Source: Lepidurus packardi (Eukaryota > Arthropoda > Branchiopoda > Notostraca > Triopsidae). Taken from it: a stretch of DNA of 64,000 nt. The number at the start of each line of letters is the position of its first letter. Position 1 is the first letter of the stretch. The position numbers and the translations under genes are program-made. The stretch is from NCBI GenBank assembly GCA_023053545.1, contig JAKZAN010000001.1, forward strand, positions 496,001 to 560,000, written 5' to 3'. This document shows, one piece after another, positions 1-11,290 of this stretch. Below the pieces are notes generated by a model. That model did not search any database and was not told the DNA's origin. It worked only from the letters and a program-made list of their open reading frames with translations.

Positions 1-314
1 AATTCATTACTAATTACTTAATTAAGTAAAGATCTAATAGTAAAGTATTAAAGTAAAGTTAATAAATTAAATTAATAAATTAAAATCTAATTAAGTAAAT
101 AAAGTAAAATTTTTAATTAAAATTTTAGATGCATGTTTATTCATGCAATAAATTACATGATTTATTGCAAGATTTGTTAATAAAATGTACAGAAATAGCA
201 CTACAATAACGCAGTGAAGTTAAATAATTTGACGGAAGATACGAATTGTTTAGGGAATGTTTGGATTCATATTTCTGTGAAAGAAACAAAGACAAAGAAT
301 AGTTAGGAAATTAT
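1..314. repeat. AT-rich low-complexity sequence at window edge
   Basis: The first 130 bases are almost pure A/T with repeated taattaagtaaa-like words. The rest to base 314 is AT-rich, with no coding signal seen. It may be 3' flank or intron of the minus-strand gene that follows. Confidence 0.5.
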
Positions 315-749
315 TCAGGCAAAGAATAATTTATACCTACTTTGGACCACGTTCAGGAAGGAATGAATGGCTCGCACTAGTTCTGCATCCAATCCATTAC
401 TTTCCAAGTAACGACGTAGGAAACACCAAAAATCCACGGCTTCCCTAATATTTTCAATTCGCTGCTCCAAAACCATGAGATCTGCAGCAGCCGTACAGCG
501 ATGACAGTCTCGTGTTCTCCATAAGCGCCCAGGTCCATATTGCTGCTGCTGGAGCCTCATTGCTGCCCAACGCTGCCTTCTTCGTTGTCTTCGATGTTCT
601 TGCCTTGTTGTGCTGGGAGCAGTTGTGGAAGTAGCGTCATTAGTGGACTCGGTAGAAACCGACGAAAAGGCGGTGGAATCAACAGGTTCCAAATCAGAGG
701 CAACCTCAGCTAGAAGAGTGAGATCCTCAAAGATGGCGTCGTACTTCAT
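315..749 (-). CDS. Hypothetical protein, possibly partial
   Basis: A minus-strand open frame of about 144 residues from the Met codon ending at 749 (MKYDAIFEDLTLLAEV). That Met follows directly after a good 3' splice site (pyrimidine tract then CAG at 751-753), so an upstream 5' exon is likely and the frame's first 13 residues are probably intronic. Visible features are an acidic N-terminus, a Ser/Thr-rich stretch, an Arg/Gln-rich basic stretch (HRRQRRRQRW), a Cys-His pair (DCHRC) and an amphipathic C-terminal part. Near the end an AG|GTATAA donor-like site leaves open that the protein continues off the window. I do not recognise the family. Composition suggests a real exon rather than chance, but function is unknown. 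Confidence 0.4.
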   Translation of the reverse strand: MKYDAIFEDLTLLAEVASDLEPVDSTAFSSVSTESTNDATSTTAPSTTRQEHRRQRRRQRWAAMRLQQQQYGPGRLWRTRDCHRCTAAADLMVLEQRIENIREAVDFWCFLRRYLESNGLDAELVRAIHSFLNVVQSRYKLFFA

Positions 750-2429
750 TCTGAAAGTAAACAAAAAACTACATTTCAAATAACCCAAAAGAACAAAAAC
801 TTATAGAAAAACGTGTATAGAAATCTAAGGTTAAAAGAGAATTCAAGAGCTAAAAATGAGAAGTAACTAGAAGCTAACTGAAATAGTTTATAGGTGGAGT
901 CCAAACAAGAGAACAAGACGAGTATTACTTGAGCGGGTTCTTGTTGCTGAATAAGGATTTCTTGTCAGTTTAAGGTCTTTTTATACAATTTGGAACAGAT
1001 TTTCACTAATCTGGTCCCATGGCATTAACCTTATACCGAACTTTCTCCACTGATTGTCCCTTAAATCCCCTATTTCTATGTAAATGACAGCTTGCTGTCA
1101 CTTACATAGCTTGCTGTCACTTACACATTAGAAATAGGGGATTTGCAAAATGACAGCTTGCTGTCATTTTCTCAGTATAAGGCTACTGACAGCTTGCTGT
1201 CATTTTGTCCAACAGATGAACCTCTCCTAGACGCTTTTTGAACGCATGTTTTCCGTGTCGAATACACGTTCGTTTCGGATCTAATTGTCTTGCTTCTTTT
1301 AGTCTAAGAAAATCCGTTCAAAACCAAACGTCCAGACCTCTAATATACGTATGTTTTTATAGTAAGTGTGCTACTTGGGAAGTCTCGGGGGTGAATTAGA
1401 CCAACTAAAAGTCATGACTTCCAGTAATCAAATAAAGGATACCTTTAAAAGGATATAAAAGACACCTTAAACAAGGCACACGCTTCAGAAAACTTAGTTT
1501 CTTAGAAAAGTTAGTATTCAGAATAGATAGTCAAAGCTGAAAGAAAGCCAATCTCACCTTAGGGACTATGTATCACAGTCCCTTAAATTCCCATGTGGTG
1601 TGTAATGACCACTTTCTCTCCCTTGGTAATACTACTGGGCTAAAATGTGTAACAGCTTTGATTTCAAGCTTCTTGAAAGTGATAACTATAACTGTAACAG
1701 TGAGGAACTATAATACGGATAAAAAACTGAAGTATCATAAGATAAAACCACAATTAAACAGAGGTTTGGTTGACTTCTTCACATATCACGTGAAACTTTA
1801 TTCTTGCAGAAAGTGCCATTATATTACTTACTATTATATACCAGATATATTAGATATTTGGTGCTAATCTAAATCTGAAAATGCACACACATTTCTTATT
1901 GAAATCTGCCTTTATTCCAGTACGGTATAAAATCCAGTACGGTATAAAATCAAATAAAGACACAAGAACCATATAGCCTGCCTACTTCTGTGCAATTTCT
2001 GCGGTTCCCGAGTTACTTTCTGCAGTCTGAGTTTTGTCCTCTCGGGGCATAGTTGACGGTTATATAGTTACACAACTATATACATGACCAAGTATATCAT
2101 TGACCGTTTTCCATTTAGTGGAGGACTAGACATGGTCTCTTTTCAGGCTAACCGATTATAAGATATCCTCAAGAAGCATGGGAAGCCTAACGCCTTCCTT
2201 TTACATAGTTTTCCATAGTACCTCAAGATTTGCATAGTATTTACAGAAGACCTCAAGTTTTACATAGTACTTCAGGAGATGAACAGCGGAGGCGCTGATG
2301 TCAAACTACAAGACTTCCCGTAGAGTCCCTCCCCTCTCAGCGTTTGCGTCTCAATGTTGTTTCTCCTAAAAAGTTGCAACTGTTTGATTTGGTTCTTCGT
2401 TGTTGTCTTGGTTCTTTGTTGTTGTGGTA
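750..2429. other. Intergenic region with small foldback repeats
   Basis: No convincing exon was seen between the hypothetical gene and the BTB gene. It contains the nested palindromes at 1028-1202, a duplicated word (ccagtacggtataaaat) near 1917-1950, and a short perfect palindrome, TATATAGTT/AACTATATA around ACAC, near 2061-2083. An open frame at 1568-1867 has no family resemblance and is probably chance. Confidence 0.5.
1028..1202. repeat. Nested hairpin with repeated 16-bp palindrome
   Basis: The 16-mer TGACAGCTTGCTGTCA (7-bp arms, 2-bp spacer) occurs at 1085-1100, 1151-1166 and 1187-1202. A partial copy sits at 1104-1119. The first copies lie inside a larger inverted repeat: aatcccctatttct at 1064-1083 faces its complement at 1121-1143. 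An outer pair, ccttatac (about 1029) and gtataagg (about 1176), is also inverted. This looks like a small foldback or MITE that amplified an internal palindrome. Confidence 0.7.
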
Positions 2430-5067
2430 ATGTCTTCGATCTCAGCTCCAAACTCTAGGCCTTGTCTTACCTTCAGATGGGAAAAACACGAAGAAAATGT
2501 ACTTAAAAGCTTGAAGAGTCTGCGTACCGATGGACTCTTTACTGATGTCATGTTGGCAGCAGAGGGAAAGTATTTGTCGGCCCACAGAGTGATTCTCTCG
2601 GCGTATTCATCTTATTTTGAAGTAAGCATATTTACTAAAGAACAGTCAGCTAAAGAGCATTGAGTCATTATTTATCTCGTGCGCCTGACAGTCACATTTA
2701 GGTCTTGTTAGTTGTAGTTTTGTTGATAGTTTTCCAGTCATGGAACTGAAATTCGACCACCTATTTGACTGAGCGCAAGGTTAGTTAAGTAAAACTAGGT
2801 GAAAGGAAGCTCATGCATGAATCTAGTAGATTAATTTCGTTTCCACCTCCATAATTTGCCTTTTCACACATTTTTTTGTTACACATCCAGGAACTTCTAT
2901 CCTTGCACATGGATCACCAACCGATCCTGGTCCTCCAAGACGTACTCTTCGAAGAATTGCAGTTATTAGTTGATTTTATGTACACGGGGGAAATTGAGAT
3001 TGAATATGCTAAAATCCAGTCCTTCTTCGATACTGCCCAATCTCTGAAGATTCGTTATTTAATGCAGCAGCAAGGGCCTGAAGAGACAGTTCCGAGTGCC
3101 TTCCTACGAGTACCTAAACTACACAAGGAAGCAGAATACCATGCTAAGGATTCCTGCCGAAGTGGTGAAGAGATAGTTCAGCAGGTCCACAATAGGGTTC
3201 CTTCCATTGACAGTGCTGTCGACGTAAACAGTCTGTCCGGAAGCCCTGACGAGATTCAGACAGAAGATTTAGGTTATGCACTCGAAAGCGAGAGTCTTCA
3301 CGCTGGAGGATCGGACAATGAAGAGAATTCTATGACTATAGAGAAGGAAGAAGTTCTTATTCCACGCTATGAGTCGTTCTATCCAGAAGGTAAAAGTCGC
3401 CCACTTTTCTTGAAGGTTTTTTGTTAAACGTTTTTGTGTTTGTCAGGTGTGTTGATTAATGCTACTGCGTCCAGTGAGCCGTGGAAATCCCTACAATCTT
3501 TCAAGCAAGGTTAGTTTAGTTGTCGTTTTCTAGTTAGTCGTTACTAGCTAGTAACGACTAACTAGTTTACTAGCTTACTAGCTAGTTTACTAGCTTACTA
3601 GCTAGTTTACTAGCTTACTAGCTAGTTTACTAGCTAGTTACTAGCTAGTTTACTAGCTAGTTACTAGCTAGTTTACTAGCTAGTTACTAGCTAGTTTACT
3701 AGCTAGTTACTAGCTAGTCGTTACTAGCTAGTTACTAGCTAGTCGTTACTAGCTAGTTACTTGCTAGTTTACTACCTAGTTTACTAGCAAGTTTACTACC
3801 TAGTTTACTACCTAGTTTACTACCTAGTTTACTACCTAGTTTACTACCTAGTTTACTACCTAGTTTACTGCGTAGTTTACTAGCTAGTCTACTACCTAGT
3901 TTACTACGTAGTTTACTATCTAGTTTACTACGTAGTTTACTACCTAGTTTACTACGTAGTTTACTAGCTAGTTTACTATCTAGTTTACTAGCTAGCTTAC
4001 TACCTAGTTTACTACCTAGTTTACTAGCTAGTTTACTAGCTAGTTTACTGGCTAGTTTACTAGCTAGTTTACTGGCTAGTTTACTAGCTAGTTTCTAGCT
4101 AGTTTGTTGTCATACCTTTCAGTGCTAAATTACGTCTCGGTTTTCCCTTAGAGCCTAAATCCTTTGATGTACAAGACTTCAACCACATACCAAGTCCATT
4201 GTCTAACAATTCTCCTTCGTCAGCGCGCAACTTACCGAAACTCTCAGCTAAAGGTCGCGGAAAACAAACTCGGATGCGTCGAGTTTGTTCTGAGAAGCTG
4301 TCCAAAGCTCAAGGCAAGCGAAAGATGTCAAAAATGTCCCCTGTCGTGGGGAAAAACGGCAACAATGGAGATCTGGATGATGAAACATCTTCAGCTACTT
4401 CTCAGTTTGAACGGATTGAGGTTCCCGAGCTTCCAGCAGCCAGGTTTCAAGGTAATGTGGTTACCTCGAAGGTTGGCGTATGTATTAACTGGTTTTACGT
4501 AGGTTCTGGCACCAAGGGGAACGAAGCGAACGCTTTGAAAGCAAAAGGTCCTAGTGAAATCGCAAACCCAAGGCAAAAACAAGGTGAGTGAACTGCAGAA
4601 TGAACTGCTGAATTAACCTAATGAAATGAACCTAAGTAACAACACAATTAGGTATCTCAAACGCGAGCTCGAGTTATAGTCTACGAAAACGAACATCTGC
4701 AGTCAGTTTACAGCTTTCTAAGACTGGATCTTTGCCTGATCTTTGCCTGAGATCCACATCGGAGAGTGGTGCAGCTGAACTTTGTGTGTCGGCTTCGGTT
4801 TCTTCTCCCGTCCAGTCAGAGGACAGTAGACCGACCTCGAGAACTACAAGCCTGGGCAATACCCCCCATTTTGAATGTCAGCAATGCTCAAAAGTGTACG
4901 GAACGCGTCAAGCCCTTCGCAAGCATCAACGCCTTTACTATGGCAAAAAGCTTTCCTTTGCATGCATTTCGTGTGACAAGGAATTCAACCGCAAAAGTGA
5001 GGTGGAGAGACATCGGTTTCTCCATACTTCCGCCAAGTTTAGGTGTCGCCGTTGCTCAAAGTCATAG
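2430..5067 (+). CDS. BTB/POZ domain - C2H2 zinc finger protein
   Basis: Probable nuclear transcription regulator of the BTB-ZF class. Exons by eye: 2430-2621, 2891-3389, 3447-3509, 4152-4451, 4503-4583 and 4652-5067. Phases are consistent and the product is about 516 residues. Residues 15-115 form a typical BTB fold (WEKHEENVLKSLKSLR, FTDVMLAAEGK, SAHRVILSAYSSYFE, then LLVDFMYTGEIEI). A long acidic and Ser-rich linker follows, then a basic segment. At the C-terminus finger 1 (CQQC...KHQRLYYG) lacks a clear second His, finger 2 (CISC...RHRFLH) is complete, and a third (CRRCSKS) ends at the stop after its two Cys. Introns 3510-4151 (tandem repeat) and 4452-4502 (51 bp, in-frame, could be retained) are notable. 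The DNA target is unknown. Confidence 0.85.
3535..4108. repeat. CTAGCTAGTTTA-type tandem repeat in BTB intron
   Basis: About 570 bp of short degenerate tandem units built from gctagtttacta and the variants cctagtttacta and cgtagtttacta. It fills most of the third intron of the BTB gene. Variants are clustered, as expected for local slippage or unequal exchange. Confidence 0.9.
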
Positions 5068-6597
5068 TAAATGGCCTATTGTGAGACATCAGCACTTTTA
5101 TTGTGAACAAAGAACCTTCGTTTGAATGCGTTAGATGGGGTAGATGTTGTTGTTGTTGGACTGTTTTTAGTCAAAACTGTGCCATCTAACGGGCACATTA
5201 TCGACTACTTCTGTCCATTTTTTTTTAATAAGATTATTTCTTAAACAACTTTCTTTTGATCTTATTATTAGTCTTGATCTTTCTATTGATCTTATTATTA
5301 GTCTTGATCTTTCTATTGATCTTATTATTAGTCTTGATCTTTCTATTGATCTTATTATTATCTTATATATTATTATTATTACACCACAGGATGGGTTAGA
5401 TGTGACGGATAAATGGTCAGAAGTAGTCGATAATGTGCCCGCTAGATGGCACTGTTTTCACTAAAAGCAGTCCAACAACAACAACAGATGTGACGGATGA
5501 TTCTTTACCGAAGGTATGTTGAAGACACATCGTGACCTTATCCATAAATCAGGCGATAATTAGTTTTCGTTTTAAGGCAAAGAGTTTTGCCAGTTTTTTT
5601 TCTGATTCATTTTCCTACCTTTCCCATTAAAGAATTATAATTGATCTTAGTCAGTGTAATCTTCTATCATATACACTAGCGACTAATGATATACCTCGGG
5701 TTTGTTTGTATTACGAGTTTGTATTACGAGTAAATAATAGCCAAGATTATCAACATGGAAGTTGGTTAATTACATCCCCTTGTGTTTATTTTTGTTAGTA
5801 ATAGAATACTGGATCCTTTTGCATGAGAATACCAAATTGAATACCAAAATGAGAATACCAAACTGGTGCTGGAATGGAAATAAGCGGAGATTTGGAATGG
5901 AGTGTGCAAGAAGATTTTTATTGCAACTTGAGTGATACTCTTTCAATTTTTGTTACATGGATACCCGACAGGGGTCAGCCCGTGTCCATTCTGACAATAG
6001 CAAACAAATACGTTTTTAGAGAAAATTTGAATTGAACAATTAGAATCTCCTAAATCCCCGCTGATTTCCCTTCTCACTTGTAGAAAACGCCTTTGACCAG
6101 GGTATTGGTTTTACCAAATCGGCCTAACTTCTTCGGGATTATAAAAACTATAATTCTATTCTTAATTTTATAATTTTTATGAATTCTGTACATTATGGTG
6201 CAGGGTACCTAATATTATTAACTCGTAATGTTTGAGCATCGTTCTGGGAAAGACTTAAATAAGAGCGCTGTAAAATACTCTATTTCTTCAAGTGAGTTAA
6301 CGGAACTATTCCCTTGCAACGGCAGACAACAAAAGAAACCTTTTCGAAAGCAGGATAACTATCAATTGCGCATGAAAAAAAGGAAAGGGTCAAAGGCCGG
6401 TTAGTCAGACAAAAATGAGATAAAAATCAGGGATTTAACAATATTTGTTGGAAAGTTTTTTACTTTCCTTCTTTAAAAATAAAAGTTGAAACGATATCAG
6501 GACACATGATTCGTATCAGCACACTTTGGTTTGCAGCGCCACCGCAGCGTCAACGTAAATTTATTTAAATCCCTATTCCGTTTGTTTTCTTCCCAGC
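5068..6597. other. Intergenic region, BTB gene to FPPS
   Basis: No exon recognised. It holds the foldback element at 5139-5495 and otherwise AT-rich unique sequence. The last part before 6598 should contain the FPPS promoter and 5' UTR. No core promoter element could be assigned confidently. Confidence 0.5.
5139..5495. mobile_element. MITE-like foldback with ~75-bp inverted repeats
   Basis: The left arm (from about 5139: gatgttgttgttgttggact ... gggcacattatcgactactt) is repeated inverted at about 5413-5495 (aagtagtcgataatgtgccc ... agtccaacaacaacaaca). The arms include a cgctagatggca-type word common in arthropod repeats. The interior (about 5250-5360) has three to four copies of a 30-bp unit, cttgatctttctattgatct plus tattattagt. 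No coding capacity. Target duplications are not clear. Confidence 0.7.
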
Positions 6598-8376
6598 ATG
6601 GCATTAAGAACAACCTTACAAGCTTGTTCTGTGCAGCAATCCATATTCCGTGTAGCAACTCCATCCAGGTTTTATCCCGACTTCTACCAACGGTATTCTA
6701 TATCTTATAAAATAAACTAAAGACTCTAAGCTTATTCTAAATGCATATAGTTCAATAAAGCTCTTGAGGAAGTTTGGAACCGGATCTGTTCGCCAAGGCA
6801 ATGGAGCAGGACAAGAGCTTACATTTAAGAAAGAATTCATCTCCACCTTCCCAGAAGTCAAAGCTTCCTTAGTGAAGGCTTACTATGATCCACGAATCTC
6901 AAGCATGTCCGAGTGGCTCGGAAAAGTAAGAAATATCTCTTATCTACGCTACAACCTTTATTTTCTTTATGCACATTACAGGTACTAGAAGAGAATGTTC
7001 AAGGTGGTAAACTAAACCGTGGTCTCACTGTAGTCAGTTCGTACAGTATCCTAACGAGCCATAATCAGCAACCTGCCTCTGCCCTCAAAGAGGCGATGAT
7101 TCTTGGTTGGGCCCTGGAAATTGTAACTTTTAAATCAGCTTTCCTTTACGTCTGAGCACCTCTGTCGTTTTTCCTAGATGCAAGCCTTCTTTTTAGTGGC
7201 TGATGACATCATGGATGGTTCCTTAACCCGAAGAGGACAACCCTGTTGGTATCTGAGCCACAACTTGGGCACGAAAGCCTTCAACGACGCAGTTTTGCTG
7301 GACGCTGCTGTTTATAAGCTTGTGAATATGTACTGCAAAAGCGAGCCCTATTACGTCCCAGTCCTAGACCTTTTCCACGAAGTAAAAAGAAACCAAATCT
7401 TGTATTTGTAAAAAAAACAAATCTTGTAATCTTGTAAAAAACTAAAAAAAACTTTGGATTGTATCATCCTTTTTGATTCCTTCCAATTCTAGATGGCAAT
7501 GAAAACAACGTTGGGTCAATCCTTGGACTTGCACTCAGCCCCAGACAAAGGCTGCAAGCCCAATCTACTACAATTCACGCCTAGTCTTTACAATGCCATC
7601 GCCCAGTACAAGACAGCTTACTATTCCTTTTACTTGCCTGTAGCCTTAGCCATGCACATGGTAACGCCTTTTTGAAACGCCTTTCTTGCACGAATTTCAT
7701 GCAGTTCTGCGCGTACTAGGTGGGGATAGACAAACCAGAACTGTTTAGCCAAGCTGAAGCTATACTTTTACGAATGGGCCATTTTTTCCAAGTGCAGGAC
7801 GATTATTTGGACTGTTTCGGGGATCCCAAAGCCACTGGAAAGATTGGCACTGACATTCAAGATGGCAAGTGCACGTGGTTGGTCGTACAGGCGTTACAGA
7901 GGGCTGGGCTTCGGGAGAAAGATATTTTGCAGGTTAACTGACTTCAATTTGGAGAATCTTGAAGAAATCTTGGAGAAATTTTGGAAGAAATTTGAATTTT
8001 TTTGAATTTTTTGAAGAATTTTTTTTAAAGAAATTTTGGAGAATCTTGAAGAAATCTTGAAGAATCTTTCATTTTGAAGAAATCTTGGAGAATCTTGAAG
8101 AAATCTTGAAGAATCTTTCATCTTGAAGAAATCTTTCTTTGGAGAAAGCCTGAGAAAGTAAAACCTTGTTTGTCCTAGGAATGTTATGGGTCTGACAAGG
8201 GGAAAGACGTCGAACGCGTTAAGGCAGTTTACCGAGACTTGAAAATTCCTTCAATTTATGCGAAATTCGAAGAAGAGACGTTTGCTGAGCTGTCCAGTGC
8301 CATACGCGAGTCCAGTGCTATTCCCGCGAGCTTATTTATGCAGCTTATGAACAAGATTTACAAGCGCCAGTCCTAA
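6598..8376 (+). CDS. Fpps: Farnesyl diphosphate synthase, mitochondrial-type N-terminus
   Basis: Condenses IPP with DMAPP and GPP to give farnesyl diphosphate, the branch point to sterol-type products, prenyl groups and arthropod juvenoids (JH/methyl farnesoate). Seven exons: 6598-6692, 6751-6925, 6982-7122, 7178-7381, 7493-7660, 7720-7932 and 8179-8376, giving 397 residues. The first Asp-rich motif is DDIMD (7205 region) and the second DDYLD (7796 region). Two Phe at -5/-4 before the first motif (AFFLVADDIMD) match C15-specific FPPS. The C-terminus KIYKRQS is typical. The first about 45 residues are Arg/Ser-rich with few acidic residues (MALRTTLQACSVQQSIFRVA), so a mitochondrial presequence is likely. 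The exon 1/2 junction is less certain than the rest. It converges with RNASEK. Confidence 0.93.
7933..8178. repeat. Degenerate repeat in FPPS intron 6
   Basis: The last FPPS intron is made largely of repeated (ttgaagaaatcttggagaat)-like words on the plus strand. They generate a meaningless Phe/Ser/Lys-rich frame on the minus strand. Confidence 0.75.
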
Positions 8377-8647
8377 AAAGGCGATCCCGTAGCAGGTAAA
8401 ACCATGTGATACGACTCCACGTTTCGAGTGCCAGTTTTGATCAACTTTTGCGTCACTATTCCAAAGCCTTTTTTGCTTTTGCAGTTTACTTTGTTAACTT
8501 TATCAAGGCCGGGTACGTTTAGGACGTTATTTAATGGAACAACTCGCTTTCTACGAATTTACAACAAGTTCAGGACTTTACATATATGTCACATGTATCG
8601 GAATGAAAAAGAATTTTTAAGACAGAAAATTGTACACTCTGGGATGT

Positions 8648-9091
8648 TTAGACAGCATAAGTTGACCGGTTATTCATGTAGAACTGGTGAAGAGACACGC
8701 AGAGCGTTACTACATATAGAAGAGCAGCAATCCAGCAATTATAGGCGTTCTATTAAAAAGAGAGTTGATAGTTTTTTAACATTTAGAAACATTGTTTAGG
8801 AATAGTAGATTGTTACCTGCTGATACCCCGCGTTGATATCCAACTGCAGCTGTTCTGTGCTGTTATAGACTTCATGGAGGGGTAAATCCTCAGCTAACGC
8901 CACGTTATGCGTGTAAAAAAAGACTCCCATAAGCACCTACGAGTGACAAATAGATTTGCATTTAGTAACAGAATCGTATAAGTTCCCTGAATTGTGAATT
9001 AAACAGGAAAGTTTTCACTTACTAGCTGGATAATACCCCATACACTCAACACTAAACCACAAAGCGATAGTTTAGGCCCACAAATAGTCAT
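8648..9091 (-). CDS. RNASEK: Ribonuclease kappa (RNASEK), small membrane protein
   Basis: A complete 96-residue gene in three minus-strand exons: 9091-9023 (MTICGPKLSLCGLVLSVWGI...), 8936-8817 and 8749-8648. All introns are GT-AG and phase 0. The sequence follows the RNASEK family from end to end: CGPKL start, first hydrophobic segment (CGLVLSVWGIIQLVLMGVFF), ALAEDLPL in the lumenal/extracellular loop, conserved AYNCWIAA, second hydrophobic segment, and a short tail ending RSTYAV. Family members are two-pass membrane proteins of the endolysosomal system, associated with the V-ATPase and needed for endocytosis, with reported endoribonuclease activity. It converges with FPPS (271 bp between stops) and is head to head with PARS2 (413 bp between start codons). 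Confidence 0.95.
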
Positions 9092-9504
9092 TTTTGCGTT
9101 TTTGCTTAGCGAGAAATTAGTTTCAGCCAAAAAACTCGCTGCTGTTGGTTCACTTCGGGATCAGTCATATGATTTTAGCGGTGGCGCTAGCGGATTTTAA
9201 CTGCTAGCTTCTTCACACGTTGACATACAAGAACCGCTGGGGGGCCCAAACTGCCGAAGAACGTGGAATGAAACTCCTCTTTCTTTTTTATTCCCTCTTT
9301 GAAGCGAGTTCCACTGGCTGCATTTAGTGCACTATAGTTCGCACTCAGTGCGTCAAACATGTCTATCTTTACGCACTGTATACACCCTGTGTATACTATT
9401 GAGTGCCCAGACTGCACCAGTGCAGCTATTAGTTAAAGAATTACTCAAAGAATTCGTCCCATGTGGGATTTGTTGACTAAACATACGTTGCAAATTTCAA
9501 GAAC
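9092..9504. promoter_or_regulatory. Shared divergent promoter region, RNASEK/PARS2
   Basis: The 413 bp between the two start codons must hold both 5' ends unless distant UTR exons exist. Bases about 9297-9430 carry a palindrome-rich repeat (gagttccactggctgca ... ctgcaccagtgcag) related to the foldback at 22558-22773. No TATA box or other core element was assigned. Confidence 0.6.
9297..9430. mobile_element. Degenerate MITE-like repeat in divergent promoter
   Basis: It shares gttccactggctgca, actcagtgcg and actgcaccagtgcag with the 22558-22773 element and has the same inverted layout. It also contains the inner palindrome gtatacaccctgtgtatac. No coding capacity. Confidence 0.55.
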
Positions 9505-11290
9505 ATGCTTTGCCTTAACAATTATTGTGAAATTAGGAGGTTAGCACCATGTTTAGTTCGAAGTATAATGTCAGTTTCCAAACTATTTCAGCCCATAAAT
9601 CTTGCACCAAAAGACTCAGCCGGCGTCAAGTCGGACTACAAAACCCGAGACATGGAACCCATTGCCGCAAGTCATAAAGTAATTTTAAATTAATTTTAAT
9701 TAAAGTAATTAAACAGCTTGCTTTAAATTAACCTTGAATGTTTCTAGCTGTTGTTAGACATGGGCATTGTAAAACAGAATAGCCCAGGCATGTTCACACT
9801 CTTACCTTTGGGTTTGCGAGCCTTGGAAAAGCTGTGTTGCCTTATAGACTCGGAATTACAGCAAGTAGGCTGCCAAAAGCTTAGTTTGCCTTCCTTAACC
9901 CCAAAGGAATTATGGGAGAAGACTGGTATACTGTTTCAAAAACTTATATTTCTATTTATTAGTTATTTTCTATAGGGAGGTGGGATTCAGCAGGTCCAGA
10001 GTTATTTACAGTCCAAGACAGGCACCAAAGAAGCTACACACTTAGCCCAGTATGTGCCACTTTGTAAATTATTGTTTAACTGAATTCTTAAATTGAATAA
10101 ATTATTGAGTAAACTATTCTGAAAGATTTTCTCTCCTTTGATAGACCCACGAAGAAGCTATTACCGAACTCGTCGCTAGTCTTCCTGGTCTCAACTATAA
10201 GAAACTTCCTCTTTTGCTCTACCAGATCACAAGCAAATACCGTGATGAGGCTCGACCCAGATTTGGTCTTTTGCGAGGTCGAGAGTTTCTTATGAAAGAT
10301 TTGTACACATTTGACGAAAGTTTGGAAGCAGCAGAAAACACTTACGGACACATTTGCTCAGCCTATGACCGAATTTTCCAACGACTGGGAGTCAAGTACG
10401 TTAAAGGTACTCACGCAACAACTATATTCGTACGTTTGTAACAAACTGTCCTTTAGTTTTAGGCGACACAGGCAATATTGGGGGCAGTTTGTCCCACGAG
10501 TACCATTTTCCGTGCACAGTTGGTGAAGATACTTTGAAATGCTGTTCAGAGTGTGGCTATGCAGCGAATTTGGAGCTGTGTCTAGAAGAAACTTGTCCCA
10601 ATTGCAAATCCAAGTTTGGAATAAAGGAATTGTCCAAAGGAATTGAGGTGAAAACTCATTTTTTCCTTGTTTTCACATTTTGATATTTTTGATATTTGAT
10701 TTGGTAAGTTTGGATCGTTTTGGGCAGGTTGGTCATGCGTTTTTGCTGGGTAGGAAGTATTCGGATGCCCTCGGAGCGAGGTTTATAGATAAGCTGGGCA
10801 AAAGTACTGTCTGCCAAATGGGTTGCTATGGCATTGGAGTAAGCAGACTCGTCGCAGCTTCCGTTGAATCGTTATGTAGCGAGGAAGAAATTCGGTGGCC
10901 GCTGGCTATTGCTCCTTATCAAGTTTGCCTACTTCTCCCCAAAGTAAAACGTTTTTTCCCCTTGATAAAAATAACTATTGTGTTGTTCCCCAGGGTGGTA
11001 GCAAGGAAGAGAGCGCCGTTTCGTTGGGATGGCATATGGCAACAATTTTAAACGCAACTAGCCCGTTTCATAAGGATGTCCTCGTAGATGATCGTTCTAA
11101 TTTAACTATAGGAAAAAAACTGTTTGAAGCAAAGAAAACCGGGTACCCTTTTATCGTAGTTCTGGGTAAAAGAGCAATGGAGGATATCCCTCAAGTCGAA
11201 ATCCATAATTTAATTACAAACGAAATTTTGTATTTATCAGTAGCTGAAGCGTGCAGTTACCTCTCTAGTAACGCCGTGAGGTGTCAATAG
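9505..11290 (+). CDS. PARS2: Mitochondrial prolyl-tRNA synthetase
   Basis: Charges mitochondrial tRNA-Pro with proline. Seven exons: 9505-9678, 9748-9925, 9976-10049, 10145-10406, 10463-10647, 10728-10943 and 10994-11290, giving 461 residues, close to animal PARS2. It is a class II synthetase of the bacterial type. Exon 2 carries the [16 protein letters not shown] start of the core. Motif 2 is in exon 4 ([21 protein letters not shown]). Exon 5 has a Cys-rich insertion (CCSECG...CPNC). Exon 6 has [12 protein letters not shown] and motif 3 ([13 protein letters not shown]). Exon 7 is the anticodon-binding domain, with the usual VLVDDR and [11 protein letters not shown] segments. The first about 25 residues ([20 protein letters not shown]) look like a mitochondrial presequence. 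Divergent from RNASEK. Confidence 0.93.

Noticed and set aside
8428..8799. 123-codon plus-strand open frame
   Set aside because: It lies opposite RNASEK exon 3, which has clear family identity and splice sites; the plus-strand frame has none.
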